Made by a program: the position numbers and the translations under genes
DNA from: Chthonomonas sp. UBA2387
Lineage (GTDB): Bacteria; Armatimonadota; Fimbriimonadia; Fimbriimonadales; Fimbriimonadaceae
NCBI GenBank assembly: GCA_002343445.1
Contig: DDSP01000020.1
Span: forward strand, 3,059-22,950
DNA length: 19,892 nt
Direction: 5' to 3'
Shown: in pieces, positions 1 to 7,081 of the stretch
How the letters are laid out: the number at the start of each line of letters is the position of its first letter
Numbering within the stretch: the first letter of the stretch is position 1
Notes under the pieces: generated by a model
Database searches by the model: none
Seen by the model: only the letters and a program-made list of their open reading frames with translations
What the model was told of the DNA's origin: nothing

Positions 1-1797
1 CCGCGCGTTCGTGACCGTGCCCAGACGGTTGGACGCGTCGTACTGGTAGCTCGTGACGTTGCCCAGCGCGTCCACGTCCCAGAGCTTGCGGTTCATGAGG
101 GGCTGGTAGACGATCAGGCTGGTGTTGTTCAGGGCGTCGGTGACCGTCGTCAAGCGCCCTTGGACGTCGTAGGCGTACTGGGTGACGTCGCCCAGGGGGT
201 TGGTCTCGGTGAGCCGGTTGCCGAAGCGCCCGTAGGTGTAGCTGGTGCGCTCGTTGAGGGGGTTGACGACCGCCGCGAGCAGGCAGGAGTCGTACACGTA
301 CTGGGTGGTGTTCCCGTCGGGGTCCATGCTGGAGACCAGATGGTCGGCGGCGTCGTAGGCCATCGTCCACGTTCTGGTTCCCACGGGCAGCGAGCGGGAG
401 ACCATCCGGCCCAGTTCGTCGTACGCGTACCTCCACACGCCGCCGTCGGAGGCGGTCATGGTGGTCATGTCGCCGTAGGCGTCGTACTGGTACGTGGTGC
501 GCAATCCGCGGGGATCGATCTGGGCGAGCACCGTGCCGTCGGCGTTGTAGACCGTGCTGGCGACGCGTCCGAGCGGGTCGGTGCTTGAGATCAGGCGGCG
601 GTTGCCGTCGTAGGCGTTCTTCCAGACGTTGTTCAGGGCGTCGGTCAGCGTCGTCAGGTTCAGGTTCGAGTCGTATTGGAACAGCGTTCGGTTGCCGAGC
701 GGATCGTCCGAAGCCAGAGGCAGACCGTACTGGTCGTACGAGACGCTGAGCACCGTGCCGTACGGCATGATCTCCTTGGTCTTGTAGCCGTTGGCGTCGT
801 AGACGAGGGTCTTCGAGTACCCTTCGGGGTAGTCGATCTTGACGACGCGGCCGTCGCCGTCGATGTGGTATCTCGTCTCGGCTCCGAGGGGTTCGGTCTG
901 GACCTGGCCGTTGAACCCTCCGACCATCGTGTTCCCGTATCCGTATTCCCAGATCCCCGCGCCCGCGGCCATGCTTGCCACGCGCCGGTTCGAGTCGTAC
1001 ATGTAGGTGGTGGCGTACCCCCGGTTGTCCTCGACCACGTGGAGCATCGTGTGGCTTCCCGTGCCAGCGAGCGAGTACGCGTAGCGGGTGGCGCACCCCA
1101 GCGGCTCGATCATCGTGGTCAGCCGCCGGTCGGCGTCGTATTGGAACGTCCAGCGGCGGTCCGTCCAGTCCTGGATGCTCGACAGCAGGGAGGTGGTTCC
1201 TCCGCTCGGCTGGTAGTTGAGGGTGACCTTGCGTCCGCCCGGCGTCTCGATGGTCTTGAGCAGCCCCGCCTCGGCGCTGGTCCCGTACGCGTAGGTGTGC
1301 CGGTTGCCGCTTGGGTCCTCGATCCGGCTGACGCCGAACTTGACCTGTCCCGCTCCTCCGAGGTTCTCGCCGTACACGATCTTCTTGCCGTCGGCGAACG
1401 TTTCGACGAACGCGCCGATACCCGAATCGTAGACCAACGACGTGCCGCTGTTCATGCCGGGGTCGGCGTCGTAGCTCGTCGTGGCTCCGGAGGTCCCGGC
1501 CGCCTCGAAGGCGAAGAGTCTTTCGTTGCCGCGCACGGCGCCCGCGACGGCGTCCGAGGTGCTGGACAGGATGTGGCACGCCGGGCTGATGGAGCATCCC
1601 TTGCCGTACGGGCCGTCGGAGTCGGACCGGCTGTTGTAGAAGAACTCGATCTGCAGGTCGAACCCTTTCGCTTTGAGCAGGATCTCGGGATCGGACACCA
1701 AGCCGCCGTCGGGCTCGGGCATCGGCCGGTGCGGATGGTGGAGAACCGGGTCGCTGAGGATCCCGTGGGTTTCGGCTCGTGCGGGGACGTGGGTCAC
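1..1797 (-). CDS. RHS/YD-repeat protein (N-terminal part, truncated by window edge)
   Basis: Reading leftward from a GTG at 1797, the frame stays open for 599 codons to position 1, so the C-terminus lies outside the window. From about residue 180 on, the protein is a string of YD repeats of the form Y-x-Y-D-x-x-x-R-L-x-x-x-x-D-P-x-G, for example YQYDASNRLGTVTNA at the window edge and WKNAYDGNRRLISSTDPLG. Such repeats form the beta-shell of RHS proteins, which usually carry a variable toxin or adhesion tip at the C-terminus. The first ~180 residues (FYNSRSDSDGPYGKGCSISP region) resemble the plug/N-terminal part of RHS proteins. No signal peptide, PAAR or VgrG-type domain is visible. The start is supported by AAGGAG about 8 bases upstream. 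It is the last visible gene of a four-gene minus-strand cluster. The nature of the tip cannot be judged here. Confidence 0.9.
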   Translation of the reverse strand, partial: MTHVPARAETHGILSDPVLHHPHRPMPEPDGGLVSDPEILLKAKGFDLQIEFFYNSRSDSDGPYGKGCSISPACHILSSTSDAVAGAVRGNERLFAFEAAGTSGATTSYDADPGMNSGTSLVYDSGIGAFVETFADGKKIVYGENLGGAGQVKFGVSRIEDPSGNRHTYAYGTSAEAGLLKTIETPGGRKVTLNYQPSGGTTSLLSSIQDWTDRRWTFQYDADRRLTTMIEPLGCATRYAYSLAGTGSHTMLHVVEDNRGYATTYMYDSNRRVASMAAGAGIWEYGYGNTMVGGFNGQVQTEPLGAETRYHIDGDGRVVKIDYPEGYSKTLVYDANGYKTKEIMPYGTVLSVSYDQYGLPLASDDPLGNRTLFQYDSNLNLTTLTDALNNVWKNAYDGNRRLISSTDPLGRVASTVYNADGTVLAQIDPRGLRTTYQYDAYGDMTTMTASDGGVWRYAYDELGRMVSRSLPVGTRTWTMAYDAADHLVSSMDPDGNTTQYVYDSCLLAAVVNPLNERTSYTYGRFGNRLTETNPLGDVTQYAYDVQGRLTTVTDALNNTSLIVYQPLMNRKLWDVDALGNVTSYQYDASNRLGTVTNAR

Positions 1798-1819
1798 GGT
1801 CGTTCTCTCCTTAAGGGCG

Positions 1820-2062
1820 TCAGATATCGATGGCGCAGGTCGGCGGGGTGGCCGACGTGTCGGCGGGCGTCGGGTAGTACCCGCCTGGCGCGTCCGCTTC
1901 TTCGGGGCAGGTGCCGGGAGGCGAAGGCGGCGGCGACTGCCGCTGGTCGATGCAGAAGTTCGTCGAAGAGCCCCCGCCTGCCGGACGCCAAATCAAGTCG
2001 CGGATGTTGATCGTGCTGTTGCCGGTGCCCTTAGGGGGGCCGATCACAAACGGAAGTCCCAT
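1820..2062 (-). CDS. Small Pro/Gly-rich hypothetical protein (80 aa)
   Basis: ATG at 2062 to the stop at 1820. The protein begins MGLPFVIGPPKGTGNSTINI and continues with a proline/glycine-rich tail holding three well-separated cysteines (FCID, TCPEE, TCAID contexts). I do not recognise a family. No signal peptide or membrane segment is visible. It lies 4 bases after the NifU-like stop and 22 bases before the RHS start on the same strand, with an AAGGAG about 13 bases before the ATG. It is therefore probably translated as part of this cluster. Its place directly before the RHS gene makes an accessory role, such as adaptor or chaperone, conceivable, but that is only an inference. It could also be spurious in this GC-rich sequence. 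Confidence 0.55.
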   Translation of the reverse strand: MGLPFVIGPPKGTGNSTINIRDLIWRPAGGGSSTNFCIDQRQSPPPSPPGTCPEEADAPGGYYPTPADTSATPPTCAIDI

Positions 2063-2066
2063 GGCT

Positions 2067-2504
2067 TTAGTTCGTCTCCTTACGCGAAAGCGCGTCGCGC
2101 AACGCCTCGACCACCATCGCGGCGCAGTGGCCCTTTCCTTCGGGCAGACCGCCGAGCAACAGCTCGACGTCCCGGGGCTCCAGACTCAACGCCTGCCGCA
2201 CCGTCCTGCCTTGCAGAACCTCCGCTGCGACGCTCGCCGAAGCGACGGCGGCGGGACAGCCGTAGGTGGAGTACCCCGCGCGCCGAATCGAGCCGTTCTC
2301 GACGCGCAGCCAAAGCACCACATACGGACCGTCTCCGGGAACCCCGGACTGGCCTTGGTGGGTGGCACCCTCGAACTCGCCCACGTTTCGTGGCCTCGAG
2401 TTGTGGTCTAGAACCGCTGCACTGAACAAGATGTGTTGCTCCCCGGGTCCGAGGCGGCGAATCATCCCTTTGGCGATCTTCGCTTCCCGACCGGTCTCAC
2501 ACAC
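2067..2504 (-). CDS. NifU/IscU-like Fe-S scaffold homologue lacking the first cluster cysteine
   Basis: About 145 aa from a GTG at 2504; an ATG at 2465 (residue 14) is an alternative start, and neither has a convincing ribosome binding site. Family hallmarks: VLDHNSRPRNVG (residues 31-42, matching the xxDHFxNPRNVG motif of IscU), YSTYGCPAAVASAS (C83, second cluster cysteine) and GLPEGKGHCAAM (C127, third, in the K-x-H-C motif). The loop where IscU has GAPACGD reads GVPGDGP, so the first cysteine is replaced by glycine (about residue 57). IscU/NifU proteins assemble 2Fe-2S clusters on three cysteines plus an aspartate or histidine. With only two cysteines this one may bind metal differently or have another role. 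It overlaps the upstream zinc-ribbon gene by 8 bases if the GTG is used, and is followed after 4 bases by the 80-aa gene. Confidence 0.8.
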   Translation of the reverse strand: MCETGREAKIAKGMIRRLGPGEQHILFSAAVLDHNSRPRNVGEFEGATHQGQSGVPGDGPYVVLWLRVENGSIRRAGYSTYGCPAAVASASVAAEVLQGRTVRQALSLEPRDVELLLGGLPEGKGHCAAMVVEALRDALSRKETN

Positions 2505-2826
2505 TATACAACGCCTTTGCCCAGAATCCGAAACTTTTTCGACTTTTTTTCGCGCGTTGTCCGGACTTCAGCAGAGCGAGCGCGGCCATCAACGCGGCCA
2601 GGGCCGCGAGAACGCCCAGCCGCTCCATCGCGAGCCGCTTCGCGCTTTCCAGGTCCATCTGCCTCGCGCACACCGGACAGACGATCCTCATGCCGTAGTG
2701 GACGTTGACCGAGGCCGTCTTGCCCGTGTCGTACCTGGTCCTGACCCAGAACCCCGTCTTGACCTTCCTCCTTCTGCGGAGCGAGACTTCGGGCAAATGC
2801 CTCCCGCAGCGGTAACAGTTCGCCAT
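2497..2826 (-). CDS. Small zinc-ribbon protein with a C-terminal membrane segment
   Basis: 109 aa from the ATG at 2826. Two CxxC knuckles are visible: C4-Y-R-C7 near the N-terminus and C50-P-V-C53 further on, separated by a basic stretch (SLRRRRKVKTGF). This fits a zinc ribbon or treble-clef fold. A hydrophobic Leu/Ala-rich helix at about residues 69-85 is followed by a Lys/Arg-rich tail (SGQRAKKSRKS), consistent with a single tail-anchored membrane segment. No family name is recognised. A TTG 72 bases upstream (2898) would extend the frame by 24 residues, but the knuckle at residue 4 favours the ATG. It is the first gene of the minus-strand cluster and overlaps the NifU-like gene. Its function is unknown. 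Confidence 0.65.
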   Translation of the reverse strand: MANCYRCGRHLPEVSLRRRRKVKTGFWVRTRYDTGKTASVNVHYGMRIVCPVCARQMDLESAKRLAMERLGVLAALAALMAALALLKSGQRAKKSRKSFGFWAKALYSV

Positions 2827-2892
2827 GGATCCGTCGTAGGGCGGTTCGACCGTGCCGTCAATTCCAAGCTCCCTAGGCGGGAATTGCGCCTT

Positions 2893-2943
2893 GGTCAAAT
2901 TGGATAGCCAGACCTAGGAGGAGCAACGAGGACGGGTTTGACC
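2893..2943. promoter_or_regulatory. Inverted repeat in the divergent intergenic region
   Basis: GGTCAAA (2893-2899) and TTTGACC (2937-2943) are perfect 7-base inverted arms separated by 37 bases, between the leftward zinc-ribbon cluster and the rightward defence operon. The right arm overlaps the putative -35 of the operon. The left arm reads TTTGACC on the minus strand and could be a -35 for the leftward genes. It may be a divergent promoter pair or an operator; the arms are short, so chance is possible. Confidence 0.3.
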
Positions 2944-2967
2944 CCCGCCCCCTCCTTGAGCTATGAT
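2938..2967 (+). promoter_or_regulatory. Putative sigma-70-type promoter of the defence operon
   Basis: TTGACC (2938-2943) and TATGAT (2962-2967) are separated by 18 bases; each hexamer differs from consensus at one position. Transcription would start at about 2974-2978, at or just before the ATG at 2978, predicting a leaderless or near-leaderless hsdM message. No Shine-Dalgarno sequence is seen before that ATG, which fits. The upstream ATG at 2963 lies inside the -10 and would not be on such a transcript. Confidence 0.5.
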
Positions 2968-2977
2968 CGAGCCAGAA

Positions 2978-4507
2978 ATGCTGACAGGAGACCTCAAGAA
3001 CCAAATCGACCGCCTCTGGGACTCGTTCTGGTCCGGGGGCATCTCCAATCCGCTCGAGGTCATGGAGCAGATCACGTATTTGCTCTTCCTGAGACGCCTG
3101 GACGAACTGCAGCAGCTCGAAGAAAACAAGTCAAACAGGCTCGGCAACCCCGTCGAGCGGCGATTCTATCCCGAGGGCAAGGACCCCAGAGGGCGCGACT
3201 ACGCCGACCTCCGATGGAGCAGGTTCAAGCACTTGGCTCCCGCCGAGATGTACGACGTGGTGAGCGAGCACGTCTTCCCCTTCCTGCGGACGCTCGGGGC
3301 GAACACCGGCTACGCCAAGCACATGAGGGACGCCCGGTTCACCATCCCCACCGCTGCGCTGCTGGCCAAAGTCGTCGACATGGTGGACAAGGTGCCCATG
3401 GAGGACCGAGACACCAAGGGCGACCTCTACGAGTACATGCTCGGCAAGATCGCGAGCGCCGGGCAAAACGGCCAGTTTCGGACGCCGAGGCACATCATCC
3501 GGCTCATGGTCGAAATGACCGCGCCCCAACCCGACGACACCATCTGCGACCCCGCGAGCGGCACGTGCGGGTTCCTCGTCGCGGCGGGAGAGTACATCCG
3601 CCAGAACCACAAGCGCGCCCTCACCGAACCCAAGCTGCGCGAGCACTTCCACAAAGGGATGTTCCACGGGTTCGATTTCGACAACACCATGCTGCGGATC
3701 GGCAGCATGAACATGATGCTCCACGGTGTCGAAGACCCCAACGTCGCCTACAAGGACTCGCTCGCGGACGAGCACAGCGCCGACGCCAACCGATACACCC
3801 TGGTCCTCGCCAATCCCCCCTTCGCAGGCTCGCTGGACTACGAGAACACGGCCAAGGACCTTCTGCAGATCGTCAAGACCAAAAAGACGGAACTGCTGTT
3901 CCTAGCACTCTTCCTTCGAGTCCTCAAGCCGGGCGGCCGGGCGGCGGTCATCGTGCCCGACGGGGTTCTGTTCGGTTCCAGCAAGGCGCACAAAGGGCTG
4001 CGGCGGATGCTGGTCGAGGACCACAAGCTCGACGGCGTGGTCAGCCTCCCGATCGGCGCGTTCAAGCCCTATGCCGGAGTCTCGACGGCGATCCTGCTCT
4101 TCACCAAGACCAATTCGGGTGGAACGGACCACGTTTGGTTCTACGACGCGAAAGCGGACGGGTGGAGCCTGGACGACAAGAGGCAGCCGCTCCTGCCCGA
4201 AGACAAGCTGGGCCCGACGGCCGTATTGGGCGAAGGGGAGCACGAGAAGAACAACCTGCCGGACGCCTTGGAGCGGTGGAAGTACCGAGACACCGCTTCG
4301 GAGCGCCAACGGCCACGCATCGCCCAGAGCTTCTGCGTTCCGAAGAGCGAGATCGCCGCAAACGGCTACGACCTCAGCCTCAACCGCTACAAGGAGATCG
4401 AGCACGAAGCCGTCGAGCACCGCGATCCGAAGGAGATCCTCGCCGAACTCTGGAGGTTGGAGGAGGAGATTCAGCGGGGCATGAAGGAGCTGGAGGCGAT
4501 GCTATGA
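2978..4507 (+). CDS. hsdM: Type I restriction-modification DNA methyltransferase subunit HsdM
   Basis: 509 aa. The modification subunit transfers methyl groups from S-adenosylmethionine to adenine N6 in the target chosen by HsdS, and is also needed for restriction. Visible features: the HsdM N-terminal helical domain (LTGDLKNQIDRLWDSFWSGG), the family motif NGQFRTPRHIIRLM, SAM-binding motif I DPASGTCGFL (D191) and catalytic motif IV NPPF (N279), typical of gamma-class N6-adenine methyltransferases. Length is normal. The start at 2978 is chosen because the family usually begins at MLTGxLK and because of the predicted promoter; an in-frame ATG at 2963 would add five residues. It is the first gene of the operon. 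Its stop overlaps the next start as ATGA (4504-4507), with GGAGG at 4492-4496 serving the next gene. Confidence 0.97.
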   Translation: MLTGDLKNQIDRLWDSFWSGGISNPLEVMEQITYLLFLRRLDELQQLEENKSNRLGNPVERRFYPEGKDPRGRDYADLRWSRFKHLAPAEMYDVVSEHVFPFLRTLGANTGYAKHMRDARFTIPTAALLAKVVDMVDKVPMEDRDTKGDLYEYMLGKIASAGQNGQFRTPRHIIRLMVEMTAPQPDDTICDPASGTCGFLVAAGEYIRQNHKRALTEPKLREHFHKGMFHGFDFDNTMLRIGSMNMMLHGVEDPNVAYKDSLADEHSADANRYTLVLANPPFAGSLDYENTAKDLLQIVKTKKTELLFLALFLRVLKPGGRAAVIVPDGVLFGSSKAHKGLRRMLVEDHKLDGVVSLPIGAFKPYAGVSTAILLFTKTNSGGTDHVWFYDAKADGWSLDDKRQPLLPEDKLGPTAVLGEGEHEKNNLPDALERWKYRDTASERQRPRIAQSFCVPKSEIAANGYDLSLNRYKEIEHEAVEHRDPKEILAELWRLEEEIQRGMKELEAML

Positions 4508-5196
4508 ACAAGATGAAGAGGTGCACGAAAAGCATGTATGTCGCTTGGATTGACATCATGGGTTCTGGAATCCTGATGCGCACATCGCTGAACCTGACCT
4601 GGACAGCTGCCAATTGCCTTCACACCTCAGTCTTGAGCGCGAGGTCTTCCTCAGTGATGAGCTTCCCAATGAACGATGGCGTTTTCCTAGCGAGCACAGC
4701 ATTCTACGACTTGCGCGACTCTATTGTCTCAGTGTATCGTAACATCCACATACACAACTCCGAGATTGTTCAACAGCAGACAAGGTGGCCTGCTAAACTT
4801 GCGCGCTCGATCATATTGCCTAGGGCGAGCATAGCCTACGGTCCGACCGTCTACTCTACGAACCATACTGCTGCCGAGGATTACACTGCCGGCGATCAGT
4901 ACGGCCACATTATTCTCGGACCATCGGTGTCGAACGCATATTCCTATGAGTCGAATGTCGGGCCATTCGGCATATTCATGCACGAATCGGCGCGTATGCA
5001 TGGTGAACGTCGTTATCGAGCATCATTCATCAGGTATGGCACTGCCGACAAGGGTCTGACTAAGAGCATCATTCCATTGCTTAGAAGATACTTCGATGTC
5101 GCAGAACGCCATTCGAACGAACTGGAGTACGAGGTTGAACGCCAACGTCACCATCGAGCGCTCTGCAGGGAATACTTTGAAGAGGTTGACCTATGA
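4504..5196 (+). CDS. Unknown protein with class III nucleotide-cyclase-like fold signature
   Basis: 230 aa. I know no named family, but the pattern matches the class III cyclase core. Seen: a first strand with aspartate (YVAWIDIMG, D17, like the FxDIxG metal site), a beta hairpin with a second aspartate (MNDGVFLAS, D58, like the GDG/GDA site), then LPRASIAYGPTVY (residues 105-117, like RIGIHxGxV) and LGPSVSNAYSYES (138-150, like IGxxVNxAxRLE). In the last motif the transition-state Asn and Arg of true cyclases appear replaced by Ser. So it may be a divergent nucleotide cyclase, or a degenerate relative that binds but does not convert nucleotides. It overlaps hsdM and rhuM by 4 bases each. Base composition is lower than hsdM (27 of 60 G/C in 4741-4800), suggesting separate origin. 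The role is inferred from fold and context only. Confidence 0.75.
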   Translation: MNKMKRCTKSMYVAWIDIMGSGILMRTSLNLTWTAANCLHTSVLSARSSSVMSFPMNDGVFLASTAFYDLRDSIVSVYRNIHIHNSEIVQQQTRWPAKLARSIILPRASIAYGPTVYSTNHTAAEDYTAGDQYGHIILGPSVSNAYSYESNVGPFGIFMHESARMHGERRYRASFIRYGTADKGLTKSIIPLLRRYFDVAERHSNELEYEVERQRHHRALCREYFEEVDL

Positions 5197-6182
5197 GTGA
5201 GATCATCCTCTACACATCGCCCGATGGTGCCGCTAAGGTCGAAGTCACCTTCGAAGGCGACACTTTCTGGCTCTCGCAACGGCAACTCGCCGAGCTTTTC
5301 GGTGTGGATCGAACGGTTATCACGAAGCACCTTGGGAACATTTTCGATGAAGGCGAACTCGACAGGAACTCAGTGAGTGCAGATTTTGCACAAACTGCCG
5401 CCGACGGCAAAACGTACCAAGTTCAGTTCTACTCCCTAGACGCCATCATCGCCGTCGGCTACCGGGTCAACTCCAAGCAGGCGACCCGGTTTCGCATCTG
5501 GGCAACCAACACCCTGAAGGAATTCGTCATCAAGGGGTTTGTGCTGGATGACGAGCGGCTCAAACTCAACAAACGTTTCGGCAAAGACTACTTCGACGAA
5601 CTCGTCGAACGCATCCGAGAGATTCGGGCCAGCGAGAGGCGCTTCTATCTCAAGATCACGGACCTCTACGAGCAGGCCAGTATAGACTACGACCCGAAGT
5701 CGGAAACCACCAAGACGTTCTTCGCCACGGTCCAAAACAAGCTGCACTGGGCCATCGCCGGAAAGACCGCCGCCGAGATCATCGCGCAGAGGGCCGATGC
5801 GGGCAAGCCGAGCATGGGCCTGACCAACTGGAAACACGCCCCGCACGGCAAGGTGCTCAAGAGCGACGTCCTCACGGCCAAGAACTATCTGATCGAAAAG
5901 GAGATCAAGGACCTGGAGCGCATCGTCACCATGTTCTTGGACTACGCGATCGGACTGGCCGAGCGCCGCGTTGCGATGAAAATGGCCGATTGGGTCGAAC
6001 GGTTGGACGCCTTCCTCAAGTTCAACGAGTACGAGGTGCTCACCAACCCGGGCAAGGTGTCGGCGGAGGTCGCCAAGAGGCTCGCGGAAGCTCAATACGA
6101 CAAGTTCAGAGTGGTCCAAGACCAAGCGTTCGAGAGCGACTTCGAACGCGAAGTGAAGCGGATTGAAGGGAGCGCGGAATGA
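5193..6182 (+). CDS. rhuM: RhuM family protein
   Basis: 329 aa, full length for the RhuM family (first noted in a Salmonella pathogenicity island as a putative virulence protein; biochemical role unknown). The N-terminal ~110 residues look like a KilA-N/Bro-N-type DNA-binding module: FWLSQRQLAELFGVDRTVITKHL (about 28-50) then VQFYSLDAIIAVGYRVNSKQATRFRIWATNTLKEF. The C-terminal half holds the conserved stretches NKLHWAIAGKTAAEII, GLTNWKHAPHGKV, TAKNYLIEKEI and WVERLDAFLKFN. RhuM genes are common passengers between hsdM and hsdS/hsdR, so the context is typical. It is coupled to both neighbours by ATGA overlaps; GAGG at 5182-5185 lies 7 bases before the start. Whether it regulates the operon or acts in defence cannot be read from the sequence. 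Confidence 0.92.
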   Translation: MSEIILYTSPDGAAKVEVTFEGDTFWLSQRQLAELFGVDRTVITKHLGNIFDEGELDRNSVSADFAQTAADGKTYQVQFYSLDAIIAVGYRVNSKQATRFRIWATNTLKEFVIKGFVLDDERLKLNKRFGKDYFDELVERIREIRASERRFYLKITDLYEQASIDYDPKSETTKTFFATVQNKLHWAIAGKTAAEIIAQRADAGKPSMGLTNWKHAPHGKVLKSDVLTAKNYLIEKEIKDLERIVTMFLDYAIGLAERRVAMKMADWVERLDAFLKFNEYEVLTNPGKVSAEVAKRLAEAQYDKFRVVQDQAFESDFEREVKRIEGSAE

Positions 6183-7081
6183 GCGAACTTCGTCTCTTCA
6201 CCCTCGATGGCTCCAAGGCAGAGGAATGCCACCCGAAGGCGTTCAAGTTGGAGCGGGAGGTGCAGAGCCTCTTCGAGGCGAACCTGGAGGCGCTGCTTGG
6301 AGTCCGCATGGTCGCCTCAGAGTTCTCGACCGGCCAAGGCGGGCGAATCGACACGCTCGGCATCGATGAGAACGGCTTCCCGGTGGTCATCGAGTACAAG
6401 CTCGACAGAAACCGCACGGTCATCAACCAGGGCATGTCGTACATGGCGTGGCTGCGCAGCCACAAGGCCGAGTTTTGGAAGGTCGTGTTCGAGCGGCTCG
6501 GAAAGGAGGCGGCCGACCGGATCGACCACAGCTCGATCCGGCTCATCTGCATCGCCACCGACTTCACACGCGACGACATGGGAGCATACGAGCTCATGCC
6601 GAGCAACATCGACCTCGTGCGTTATCGCCGCTTCGGAGACAACCATCTGCTGCTTGAAAGGGTACAGTCGGAAGTAGCCGCCCTCGGCCCCCCAGCGACC
6701 GGCCCGACGGTTTCGAAAGTCGGCACGGACAAGCCGTTCGCGCAGGTGTTGGAGGACGCAAGCCCGGCCACGCGGGAGCTGTACGAATCGTTGCGACAGG
6801 CGTTATTGGAACTCGGCGAGGACGTGACGGAGAAGATGACGAAGCTCTATGTCGCCTACAAGCGAACCAAGAACTTCGCCACCGTCACGGCCAATTCCAA
6901 GGGGGTTTGGCTCTATCTCCATCTCGACCCAAGCGGCCTTGGGCCGCTCGCTGGCAACATGCGCGATATGCGCGGGAAGGGCCACTGGGGCACAGGTGAC
7001 TTGGAAGTGCTGATCACAGAGTCGGACGACATCGCCGCCGCGCGTCCACTGATCCGGAAGGCATATGAGGGGCAGGTATGA
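6179..7081 (+). CDS. PD-(D/E)XK nuclease-like protein with DUF5655-like C-terminal domain
   Basis: 300 aa. The N-terminal domain carries a PD-(D/E)XK core: GGRIDTLGI (D58) followed 13 residues later by VIEYK (E72-Y-K74), the metal and catalytic triad of this fold. It resembles NucS/DUF91-type and related restriction-like nucleases that start with a stretch like LEREVQSLFEANLEALLGVR. Residues about 195-298 (ATRELYESLRQALLELGED...KNFATVTANSKGVWLYLHL...ITESDD) match the DUF5655 domain often fused to such nucleases. Expected activity is metal-dependent DNA cleavage; substrate and specificity are unknown. AAGGGAG (6166-6172) lies 6 bases before the start, which overlaps the rhuM stop as ATGA. This gives the locus a second nuclease besides HsdR. 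Confidence 0.85.
   Translation: MSELRLFTLDGSKAEECHPKAFKLEREVQSLFEANLEALLGVRMVASEFSTGQGGRIDTLGIDENGFPVVIEYKLDRNRTVINQGMSYMAWLRSHKAEFWKVVFERLGKEAADRIDHSSIRLICIATDFTRDDMGAYELMPSNIDLVRYRRFGDNHLLLERVQSEVAALGPPATGPTVSKVGTDKPFAQVLEDASPATRELYESLRQALLELGEDVTEKMTKLYVAYKRTKNFATVTANSKGVWLYLHLDPSGLGPLAGNMRDMRGKGHWGTGDLEVLITESDDIAAARPLIRKAYEGQV

Noticed and set aside
676..2010. Long plus-strand open frame (about 444 codons)
   Set aside because: It lies antisense to the RHS gene and has the Val/Gly/Arg-rich composition expected of a GC-rich shadow frame; the minus strand shows clear YD repeats.
2938..4503. Plus-strand open frame extending the cyclase-like protein upstream through hsdM
   Set aside because: Upstream of 4504 it is an Arg/Pro-rich shadow of hsdM; the real gene starts at ATG 4504 with GGAGG 7 bases before it.
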